A stretch of 21,780 nt of DNA from a virus. Both the position numbers and the translations under genes were made by a program. This document shows, in pieces, positions 15,119-21,033 of the stretch. Every line of letters begins with the position of its first letter. Position 1 is the first letter of the stretch. The notes beneath the pieces were generated by a model, which did not search any database, was not told the origin of the DNA, and was given only the letters and a program-made list of their open reading frames with translations. The stretch is from positions 1-21,780 of the IMG/VR virus record IMGVR_UViG_3300034198_023477. One strand, given 5' to 3'.

Positions 15119-16228
15119 TTAGTAACTATGTATAAAAGCTGAAAACTCCTCTTCAGAATCTCCAAGGTTTTCAAATTCTATTGTTCCCATTTCTTCAAAT
15201 TTTCTACGCAACCAAGCACCGTTTCTATCTAGCAACCCTAGCTTGCTAAGGTTTGGGACAATCTTAGCCGCAAGCATCTTTCTAATCCAAGCCTGTGCTG
15301 GATCGTTCAATAAGAACGGGGCAATGTCTTTTGTCTTAACACCCATCTTTTCGTATACCTCTTGTTGCAGCATTCGCTCCCCAAGCTTTATGCTAGCTTC
15401 ATAGGCAAGCTGCTGACGCTCCATAATCTCTGAATCGGTCATTTCCGCATAGATCTCCTTGAGTGAGATAATACCAAATGAAACATGACGCGCTTCGTCA
15501 GCCATAACATTACGCAACAATTGCTTCAACAACGGTTCATTTGTTAATTCACGCATATACGCCATCGATGCAAGGCCGAGCCCCTCAACCATAATCTGCA
15601 TTCCTAGATAGGTTATATCCCAACGATTGTCGGCAATAGTATCGTCAACCAAGCCTTGGATATGCCAGTTAAAAGGAAGTGTTCCACCCAATTTTTCATT
15701 AGTATACTTTGCAAAAACTTCAACATGTCGAGCTTCATCTACGACTTGTGTTGCAGCAAAAAGTTTGCCATCGTACCATGGACATGTTTGTGTTAGTTTT
15801 GCAGAACAAATCAGAGCACCTTGCTCTCCGTGTATGAACTGTGAGATCATCCACCTTCTGCTTTCTAAGCCAAATTGCAGCCATTCTTTATCGCCCCAAT
15901 TTTCTATAGGGCTACCCTCATAGGCTGACATCTCTCTAGTCGATCCAAAATTTGCATAGTCTTCAGCTACAGACTTTTCTATATCAACAGGAGTAGACCA
16001 GTCTAATGCAGTTTCTCCATTCCATTGATTATTTTTAGCTTTTTCGTAAAGCTTTCTTAATTGTGTGCGAGCTAAAGAATAATCCCAAGTAAACATTATA
16101 TCAAAATTAGTTTTAACAACATGGTCAACCGCAGCAAAATCCACTTCTGGGGCATTGATGATAGGCTCTATGTCATTAATCTTTATATTGCCTATGAATT
16201 CTTTGTAAGTTTCTTTTGTTACAGTCAT
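15119..16228 (-). CDS. Ferritin-like di-iron oxygenase
   Basis: This 369-residue helical protein has two ExxH pairs in DEARH motifs (E165/H168 and E245/H248) and single Glu ligands E135 (GEQG) and E215 (VEGLGLA). That is the E-(ExxH)-E-(ExxH) set of carboxylate-bridged di-iron oxygenases and R2-like ferritin-superfamily enzymes. All six ligands are present, so O2 activation is likely. Its length is compatible with N-oxygenases of the AurF type or an actinobacterial ferritin-like oxygenase, but it is not a ribonucleotide reductase small subunit, because I see no matching partner. AGGGAGA lies five bases before the ATG, and a strong extended -10 lies upstream, so it leads its operon. Its base composition is clearly richer in G+C than the following genes, which suggests more recent acquisition or selection for high expression. 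Confidence 0.85.
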   Translation of the reverse strand: MTVTKETYKEFIGNIKINDIEPIINAPEVDFAAVDHVVKTNFDIMFTWDYSLARTQLRKLYEKAKNNQWNGETALDWSTPVDIEKSVAEDYANFGSTREMSAYEGSPIENWGDKEWLQFGLESRRWMISQFIHGEQGALICSAKLTQTCPWYDGKLFAATQVVDEARHVEVFAKYTNEKLGGTLPFNWHIQGLVDDTIADNRWDITYLGMQIMVEGLGLASMAYMRELTNEPLLKQLLRNVMADEARHVSFGIISLKEIYAEMTDSEIMERQQLAYEASIKLGERMLQQEVYEKMGVKTKDIAPFLLNDPAQAWIRKMLAAKIVPNLSKLGLLDRNGAWLRRKFEEMGTIEFENLGDSEEEFSAFIHSY

Positions 16229-16248
16229 AAAAATCTCCCTAAATAATA

Positions 16249-16257
16249 ATTATACCA
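16249..16257 (-). promoter_or_regulatory. Extended -10 promoter of the di-iron oxygenase operon
   Basis: The minus strand reads TGGTATAATTA, identical to the promoter before cassette copy A, in the 60-base gap after the preceding 2OG oxygenase gene. The -35 region (TTTAAA at 17 bases) is poor. The leader would be about 14 bases and carry AGGGAGA. Confidence 0.65.
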
Positions 16258-16288
16258 CAATAATAGTAGTATTTAAAAACTTATTTCC

Positions 16289-16885
16289 TTACCTATTTGG
16301 CACCCTATATTCCGACCAATCTGCGGTAGGGTTAGTGTTCGGTGTTTTAGGACTAAAGTTTGCACTTACGACAACTCTTTTTTCTTCGGAATATTGCCTA
16401 TTTGTCATATGAGGAATGTAAGAATTAAATATCAACAACATTCCTGTCTCTGTTTTGATTGAAGTTGCTCTCTCTATTGTGTTACAGTGTGTGGTAACAA
16501 ATATTAGATCTGCGCTATCTTCTGGTGCGCTTACATAGTATGAAACAGAATAGTATTCTTCTGGATAAAGCTGAGTATTTACTTTGTGTGTGTGGCTTAA
16601 AACAGACTGGCCTTTTTCTAGAGTTATAGTCCAGATAGAGTCCATAACCATATCTGAGCCAGTAAAATGATTGACAGAATTAGTTATTTCATCAACTAAC
16701 TTCATTGATTCTGGTTGACCAAAAGGATAGAGCTTATCTTCGTAAAAAGTATGAGCTGGTGATGGATCTTTTACATTTGGTGTTGTGTCAAATTTTTCTA
16801 TTTCTTTCAATAACTTGTCGTTATCAATATTTTTCAAAAAAGTTTTACATATACTTAATGTAAATAAATCAATTTTTTCATTCAT
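16289..16885 (-). CDS. 2OG-Fe(II) oxygenase, HxH...H type (PF13759-like)
   Basis: This 198-residue protein, from ATG 16885, has a beta-helix oxygenase core: IWTITLEKGQ, then H98 and H100 (SHTHK), the strand YYSVSYYVSAPEDSADLIF, then GMLLIFNSYIPH with H159, and R170 (EKRVVVSANF). The HxH in place of HxD, and the pattern up to the RVVVSxNF ending, recall the putative 2OG-Fe(II) oxygenases of the PF13759/TIGR02466 type, many of which occur in phages. I prefer ATG 16885 because GGTGA lies eight bases before it; a GTG at 16897 has no ribosome site. The gene overlaps the upstream oxygenase gene by 8 bases and is the last of its operon. Activity is likely, but HxH enzymes of this group are little characterised and the substrate is unknown. 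Confidence 0.8.
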   Translation of the reverse strand: MNEKIDLFTLSICKTFLKNIDNDKLLKEIEKFDTTPNVKDPSPAHTFYEDKLYPFGQPESMKLVDEITNSVNHFTGSDMVMDSIWTITLEKGQSVLSHTHKVNTQLYPEEYYSVSYYVSAPEDSADLIFVTTHCNTIERATSIKTETGMLLIFNSYIPHMTNRQYSEEKRVVVSANFSPKTPNTNPTADWSEYRVPNR

Positions 16886-17555
16886 AATAAAATTCACCAG
16901 TTTTTAAAGCTGATGGTGGATTATCTTTATGCCACACATTTACTACGACAACTTTTCGAACACCTTTAATCGGTGGAGTTGTGTTATGTATCACGTGTCC
17001 AGCATCAAAAATTATTAGCCTATTTGGCTTACAAGATATTCTTTCTCTTAATTCTATTGGAACTATTAAATGATTTATATTTTCTTTTTCTAAAGCGTTA
17101 GCTGTATCTTCTGAAATAGCTGTAGGATGCATCTCTAAAAATCCACCAACCACATCATTGGTGTGCGGATAATATACACAACCTATTCTTGGTCCTCTAA
17201 ATATTTTTTTATCTGCGTAAAGAAATGTATCTTCATCTACGTGAGTATCAAGAAATTGTCCAGGCTTAAAAGTTCTAGTCCAATACTCAAAACCGCAAAC
17301 GTCCTCTACTGGAAATGGAAGATTGTTTTCCCATATTTTTTTAATTAATCTTTTTCTTGGAGTATTAGCTTCAGATTTTAACCAACCATCCCAAAACATA
17401 TATGGCGCAAAACAATCGCATTGTCCATCATGGTAACCGTTTAAGACGGTAGCTATTTTTTCTTCGTCGCCCATTGATTCTGGAAAGAAATTTGGAGTTA
17501 ACTCTATTTCTTCTAATAAATTTTTATCTTTTATGAAATCATCTATAATAATCAT
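16878..17555 (-). CDS. 2OG-Fe(II) oxygenase
   Basis: This 225-residue 2OG/Fe(II) oxygenase has ligands H105 and D107 (DTHVDED) and H190 in GHVIHNTT, with R200 (GVRKVVVVNVW) ten residues later as the 2OG contact. H187 lies nearby, but the spacing to R200 favours H190. A Trp-rich segment (FWDGWLK near 54-60) and a conserved FKPGQFLD precede the HxD loop. It differs in sequence from the four tandem oxygenases and from the prolyl-hydroxylase-like ones, so it represents a third lineage. It follows the second methyltransferase-fold gene by three bases, placing it directly downstream of cassette copy B, and it overlaps the next oxygenase gene. No key residue is lost. The substrate may be the cassette's product. 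Confidence 0.88.
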   Translation of the reverse strand: MIIIDDFIKDKNLLEEIELTPNFFPESMGDEEKIATVLNGYHDGQCDCFAPYMFWDGWLKSEANTPRKRLIKKIWENNLPFPVEDVCGFEYWTRTFKPGQFLDTHVDEDTFLYADKKIFRGPRIGCVYYPHTNDVVGGFLEMHPTAISEDTANALEKENINHLIVPIELRERISCKPNRLIIFDAGHVIHNTTPPIKGVRKVVVVNVWHKDNPPSALKTGEFYYE

Positions 17556-17558
17556 CTT

Positions 17559-18257
17559 TTATAAACTAACTGCATAAGTAACAGCTGCTCCTGTAGGGTT
17601 ATGATAAACGCATGAATTTTTAATATTAATTAAATTTCTGTGAACTTCATAAAAATCAGTATATATTGATCCATTTTTATAAAGCTGATCAGTGCCAGTA
17701 TATAGCATCATCATTGTTCCATTTTTGTTTAATAAATTAAAAAAATCTATAACTAAATCTGGATCATGGATAACGTCATGAATGCTCATACATATGAAAT
17801 CATAGTAGCCACCATTGCCAGATTGTACATCCTGCATTGTAACAGTGTCGTAAGACCACGGTTCATCACCTATATAGTACTCAAATAAATGTAGTTGATA
17901 GTTATTTAATAAAGAAAGCTTTGATTTCTTCTCCATTAATCTCGCTAAACCAGTATTAAAAGCCGGGAGTGTCATTAGCGAAGTTTTTGGATTAGCTGTT
18001 AGAAAACCAAATTCATGCGTATTAGCCGCATAGAAGTAGGCAGGATTGACATTCCAAAAATGACTTTCTTTACTAAAGACATCAAAATACCAAATCATAA
18101 AATCCATACCAGCAGCTATTTTTCTTTTATCTATAGAAAAAGCCTCTAAGTATTCATTTATTATTTTACTTTTTGATATAGAATCTTCAACTGATTCGAT
18201 ATCATTGTATTTTATTAATTTAACTAAATTATCAAAATAATCTATTTCATACTGCAT
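17559..18257 (-). CDS. Methyltransferase-fold protein of the duplicated cassette, copy B
   Basis: This 232-residue protein is a paralogue of the one ending at 10127. Shared features include INEYLEAFSIDKRKIAAG near 33-50, TMQDVQ at 140-145, YYDFICMSIHD with the loop LNKNGTMMMLYTG near 176-188, and CVYHNP plus AVTYAV near the end. This half looks like the C-terminal part of a class I methyltransferase fold. The place of the SAM glycine loop (SLMTLPAFNTG near 93-103) is not glycine-rich, so it may have lost SAM binding or bind another ligand. I chose ATG 18257, with GGAG nine bases upstream, over an in-frame TTG at 18272. The start lies 11 bases inside the helical gene, the same overlap as in copy A. 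The reduced motif I in both copies argues for a shared role that is not simple methyl transfer. Confidence 0.7.
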   Translation of the reverse strand: MQYEIDYFDNLVKLIKYNDIESVEDSISKSKIINEYLEAFSIDKRKIAAGMDFMIWYFDVFSKESHFWNVNPAYFYAANTHEFGFLTANPKTSLMTLPAFNTGLARLMEKKSKLSLLNNYQLHLFEYYIGDEPWSYDTVTMQDVQSGNGGYYDFICMSIHDVIHDPDLVIDFFNLLNKNGTMMMLYTGTDQLYKNGSIYTDFYEVHRNLINIKNSCVYHNPTGAAVTYAVSL

Positions 18258-18546
18258 TTTTGATTGCTCCAATTGCTAACTGTCGCATGTACCAAATTCT
18301 TCTAATGTTTCCAATTAAAGATATTCTTTGGTTTTTTAAAAATAAATAAAGAGGATCATTTGAAAGATCCATGGAGCCTGACTCAACTTCGCTTATAGGA
18401 GCTATTGATATATTTCTTGCAGAATTTATTATTTGGTCTATTGAATACTCGTCAATATTTTTAGGATTTAAACCAATTATATATAAATATAAATATAATT
18501 GCTCATTAATATATTCTAAGTCTTTTTCCGCATTGTAGGTTTTCAT
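18247..18546 (-). CDS. Small helical protein of the duplicated cassette, copy B
   Basis: This 99-residue helical protein begins MKTYNAEKDLEYINEQ and contains IIGLNPKNIDEYSIDQIINSARN and, near the end, GNIRRIWYMRQL. These match the copy A protein at 10857-11138 block by block (DLE, I-x-G, ID-x-I-IN, RN, RR-x-W). A middle insertion of about eight residues with Ser, Glu and Asp (VESGSMDLSND) is the main difference. It overlaps the upstream 68-residue gene by 4 bases and the methyltransferase-fold gene by 11, so the three are probably translated together. It has no cysteines and no membrane helix. The pairing with a methyltransferase-fold protein in two independent copies is the best clue that they form one functional unit. 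I do not recognise a named family. Confidence 0.7.
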   Translation of the reverse strand: MKTYNAEKDLEYINEQLYLYLYIIGLNPKNIDEYSIDQIINSARNISIAPISEVESGSMDLSNDPLYLFLKNQRISLIGNIRRIWYMRQLAIGAIKNAV

Positions 18547-18749
18547 ATTAGATCATCCACAGATGGAGATAATGGGAGTATCACATACTTATTCATTTCA
18601 GCAAATACTTCAGTCAAAACATACTCCCTTGTTGTCCCGCCATTTGGCATTATGATATTTTGATCTTCATCAGAATAAACAGGGATAGCATCGTCCATCG
18701 TTTCCGTAAATTCATGTATTAATTCTTCACTGATTTGTCTAGGCTCCAT
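18543..18749 (-). CDS. Small acidic protein of the duplicated cassette, copy B position
   Basis: This 68-residue acidic protein has an N-terminal helix (SEELIHEFTETMDD), a GGTTREYVLTEVFAEM segment and an end of PLSPSVDDLI. It has no cysteines and no recognisable domain. AAGGA lies eight bases before its ATG, and the gene begins 11 bases inside the 52-residue gene. It occupies the slot held by the 64-residue gene in copy A, but the two sequences do not align convincingly, so either they diverged strongly or the slot was refilled. Tight overlap with genes on both sides supports it as a real gene. Its role could be structural, regulatory or as a substrate. Confidence 0.55.
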   Translation of the reverse strand: MEPRQISEELIHEFTETMDDAIPVYSDEDQNIIMPNGGTTREYVLTEVFAEMNKYVILPLSPSVDDLI

Positions 18750-18897
18750 CTTTAATTTCCTTCAAAGCGTTTTTTTGGTTTAACAAAGATTGTTCTGCGT
18801 TTTTTACTAAAGAATCAAAATTTGATTTTTTTATTAATTCAGACAAATGCTTAATAGAGTTATCTAAATAAATTATTGCTTTATCTTTTGCGTTCAT
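18739..18897 (-). CDS. Very small helical protein of the duplicated cassette, copy B (52 residues)
   Basis: This short frame, from ATG 18897 to TAG at 18739, encodes 52 residues: MNAKDKAIIYLDNSIKHLSE, then LIKKSNFDSLVKN, then a charged helical tail ending KEIKDGA. The first 28 residues align with residues 12-38 of the 69-residue copy A protein through AKDxAxxxLxxSIxxLSxLI, which is strong evidence that it is real despite its size. It is linked by ATGA to the DUF6065-like gene and overlaps the 68-residue gene by 11 bases. It has no ribosome site, so translation is probably by coupling. The protein is basic and helical with no membrane segment. It is easily missed by gene callers with a length cut-off. 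Confidence 0.65.
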   Translation of the reverse strand: MNAKDKAIIYLDNSIKHLSELIKKSNFDSLVKNAEQSLLNQKNALKEIKDGA

Positions 18898-19598
18898 AAA
18901 CTTGGTTCATCTAACTTTGGTAAACCGGTAAAACTTGGTCCGATTTTATTGCCGTCTGCATCAACGCCAGTTCTTATTCCTTTTGTCCATGTCCAAGGAT
19001 TTTCTTGATTATTTTTCATTTTCATATCGCCATATTTTTGCCTAGAGTTCATTAGCTCTGGTTTGTCCCACAAATTTTCTACTTTGAATTCTACGTTATT
19101 TGTAACTGTGCTATCAAAAATATTAAAAAACATAAAGGGCATCCCTGCTTCAAAGACAACTGGTTCCCCAATTTTATTTATCATCCAATTCATTTGGAAT
19201 TCATCTGGCCACCAGCTGCTCGGTATTATTGCCGACAAAGGAGAAGCTCCATCTACCATGTAATTTGGAGAACCTCCAATTGAGGTTTCATAACCGTCTT
19301 CAGTACCGAATGCCCATCCAGTAGAAAAGGAAACCATTCCAATGATTCCACCGTAAGCTATTTGTCTACCCTTGTACTCTGCGCCTTCAAGGATCTTAGG
19401 TACTGTATTGCCGCCATCCCACTGAGCGACAACATCTTGCGGCAAGATCAATTCCCAGCCATAAACGTTTGCATACGTCATAGGCAAACACTGGTAGGCA
19501 TGCTTGTTATAGGTGTTGTCCATCCACTCACGCTTTATTCGTGACTGGCGTATTTCTGGTGCATCTTGAGTTGTCTTTGTTAAGGTAACTTTAGTCAT
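18894..19598 (-). CDS. DUF6065-like protein
   Basis: This 234-residue protein contains REWMDNT near 23-29 and AYQCLPMTYANVYGWE near 34-49, a pattern I recognise as that of the DUF6065 family of uncharacterised proteins. The centre is rich in Trp, Gly and Pro (GWAFGTEDGYE, SSWWPDEFQMNWMI). The C-terminus (QENPWTWTKGIRTGV) keeps aromatic clusters, consistent with a compact beta-rich fold that could bind an aromatic or sugar ligand. The family assignment is from memory of the motif. The gene is coupled to the peroxidase-like gene before it (ATGA) and to the 52-residue gene after it (ATGA). Its place between a redox-fold protein and the cassette suggests a role in the same pathway. There is no known activity to assign. 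Confidence 0.7.
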   Translation of the reverse strand: MTKVTLTKTTQDAPEIRQSRIKREWMDNTYNKHAYQCLPMTYANVYGWELILPQDVVAQWDGGNTVPKILEGAEYKGRQIAYGGIIGMVSFSTGWAFGTEDGYETSIGGSPNYMVDGASPLSAIIPSSWWPDEFQMNWMINKIGEPVVFEAGMPFMFFNIFDSTVTNNVEFKVENLWDKPELMNSRQKYGDMKMKNNQENPWTWTKGIRTGVDADGNKIGPSFTGLPKLDEPSL

Positions 19599-20218
19599 TC
19601 AACTATTATATCTGATTCACCAAGAAAATGCTCTATAGTTTCAGTAATACTTTTCAACGCTGTTTCGGAATTAATTGTTCTATTCCCTGAATTGTACGCA
19701 AGGTCCAGCAGGTCCGAGTTGCAGTATCTAACTACCTTTTTGCCATCTTTGCTAATAATAAACTTTTCAAAGTTACCTTGAATAGGGTCTTTATTTTCTT
19801 GAACTTTTTCATAGAACGGATGAACTGGCAAACCTGTTGCTGAATCTTCTACGATTGCTGCCATTTTAGCAAATGGTAAATCTGTTTTATACAATTCCTT
19901 CATATGGCTACGCATAAGTTCTGGGCTTGCATTTGAGTCCTTAAAATCTCCATATGCATGGTCGCAGAAATCTGTACTTGGAACCGCTACCACTTCAAAA
20001 CCCAAATCTTTATATTTATCATATAAATTTTGTATAGTTACATACTGTGGGGAATTAGCACATTCTCCGGTAACATTAACGAGCATTGTAACTTTGCCTT
20101 TATTCTTTTCAAAGATGTTTTCTTCTCCGTCTAAAGACTCTAGGTTTAAATCATATATAGATTCATCATAGTATTCAACTGTTGGCATTTCCAACGGGTT
20201 TATTTGCTGATTCTCCAT
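19595..20218 (-). CDS. Glutathione peroxidase-fold protein with altered tetrad
   Basis: This 207-residue thioredoxin-fold protein matches the glutathione peroxidase plan: GKVTMLVNVTGECANSPQY at 41-59, LYDKYKDLGFEVVAVPSTDF at 65-84 and NFEKFIISKDGK at 149-160. It keeps a Cys, C53, at the peroxidatic position and N149 of the usual Trp-Asn pair. The Gln of PCNQF is replaced (PSTDF, D83), and Trp is replaced by G148. It is thus degenerate in a different way from the copy at 9198-9818, which lost the Cys but kept the Gln. The roughly 25 residues before the core are unlike the other copy. GGAGG lies five bases before the ATG. It follows the 2OG oxygenase gene by 9 bases. It might be a thiol-based redox or binding protein rather than a peroxidase. 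Confidence 0.78.
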   Translation of the reverse strand: MENQQINPLEMPTVEYYDESIYDLNLESLDGEENIFEKNKGKVTMLVNVTGECANSPQYVTIQNLYDKYKDLGFEVVAVPSTDFCDHAYGDFKDSNASPELMRSHMKELYKTDLPFAKMAAIVEDSATGLPVHPFYEKVQENKDPIQGNFEKFIISKDGKKVVRYCNSDLLDLAYNSGNRTINSETALKSITETIEHFLGESDIIVE

Positions 20219-20227
20219 AATGCCCTC

Positions 20228-20962
20228 CTATTGTGGCATTGGGTATGTTAAAGGAACATTGTCCGCTTTAGATATCCCAACATTTTCTGTTATTTTGCTT
20301 CCGTCACCACCATAGCCAATGCCATGTTTGTGGTTATTGTCGTTATAATCAAACATAGTAACAGCAGAATATTTAACACCGCTTTTTACTTTCAATGAAG
20401 AATGCGCATATATATATGTTGAAGGGAACAAAACTATATCCCCAGCTTGTGGTTTAAAGTTTATATTGAGATAAGGAAACCACAATTCACCACCCTCATA
20501 ATCATCATTTAAATACATGACCGAAGACAATGTACACGTATATGAAAAACCGTGGTCAGCGTGCACCGCAAAATGTTGACCCGGCTTATATCTAACAAAG
20601 TTTATAGCTTCCATATAATCCATCTTAAAATTATATAAAGATTCGTAATGAGTCAGGCATTTCTTTAAATTTGTCTCTACATCTTCGTAGCATTTTTTTA
20701 CTTCTTCAAATTCTGGAGTCAAATACTGCCAATGACTTGGGCTCATTTTGAGGTCTACACAATCTCTATAGTCCGGCATTTTTACGTTATAGCCAACCAT
20801 CGCTTCTGACCACTTAAACAACTCGTGCGTGCTGTCGCCTATTGCTTCTTCTAATCTTTCTGGGATATTTAACTCTCTTGGAATAGCATTTCTGTACAAA
20901 TAGATGCCGAATTTAGCATTGTCTTTACTATCTGCACACGCGCCAACATGAAAAAATTCCAT
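20228..20962 (-). CDS. 2OG-Fe(II) oxygenase, prolyl-4-hydroxylase-like
   Basis: This 244-residue enzyme has ligands H134 and D136 (AVHADHG) and H187 (YAHSS). The likely 2OG anchor is K197 (GVKYSA), not Arg; Lys at this position is typical of prolyl-4-hydroxylases. YLNDDYEGGELWFP at 150-163 is the classic strand of that group, followed by FKPQAGDIVLFPS. The N-terminus of about 110 residues is unlike the others in the island. GGAG lies six bases before the ATG, behind a strong promoter, so it leads the operon of peroxidase-like, DUF6065-like and cassette B genes. It could act on a proline, or another residue, of a phage or host protein. Which one cannot be read from this sequence. Confidence 0.92.
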   Translation of the reverse strand: MEFFHVGACADSKDNAKFGIYLYRNAIPRELNIPERLEEAIGDSTHELFKWSEAMVGYNVKMPDYRDCVDLKMSPSHWQYLTPEFEEVKKCYEDVETNLKKCLTHYESLYNFKMDYMEAINFVRYKPGQHFAVHADHGFSYTCTLSSVMYLNDDYEGGELWFPYLNINFKPQAGDIVLFPSTYIYAHSSLKVKSGVKYSAVTMFDYNDNNHKHGIGYGGDGSKITENVGISKADNVPLTYPMPQ

Positions 20963-20988
20963 TTAAATCTCCAATCGATAAGTGATAA

Positions 20989-20997
20989 TGATATACT
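20989..20997 (+). promoter_or_regulatory. Promoter for the plus-strand hydroxylase gene
   Basis: TGATATACT is an extended -10 on the plus strand; the -35 region 17 bases upstream is poor. The predicted start point lies near 21004, giving a leader of about 30 bases with AAAGGA before the GTG at 21034. The -10 shares three bases with the divergent minus-strand -10, so the two promoters probably compete. Confidence 0.55.
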
Positions 20998-21023
20998 ATA
21001 CCACATAAACTTTTTGCTTGCAA
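20995..21023 (-). promoter_or_regulatory. Promoter for the minus-strand operon starting at 20962
   Basis: On the minus strand, TTGCAA (21018-21023) and TATAGT (20995-21000) are separated by 17 bases, and TGG precedes the -10, so this is an extended -10 promoter with a fair -35. The -10 overlaps that of the plus-strand promoter on the opposite strand. Confidence 0.65.
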
Positions 21024-21033
21024 AGGATAACCA

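Noticed and set aside
11131-18749. Homology between the 64- and 68-residue proteins in the third slot of the two cassettes
   Set aside because: They share length, position and acidity, but I could not align any convincing block of residues.
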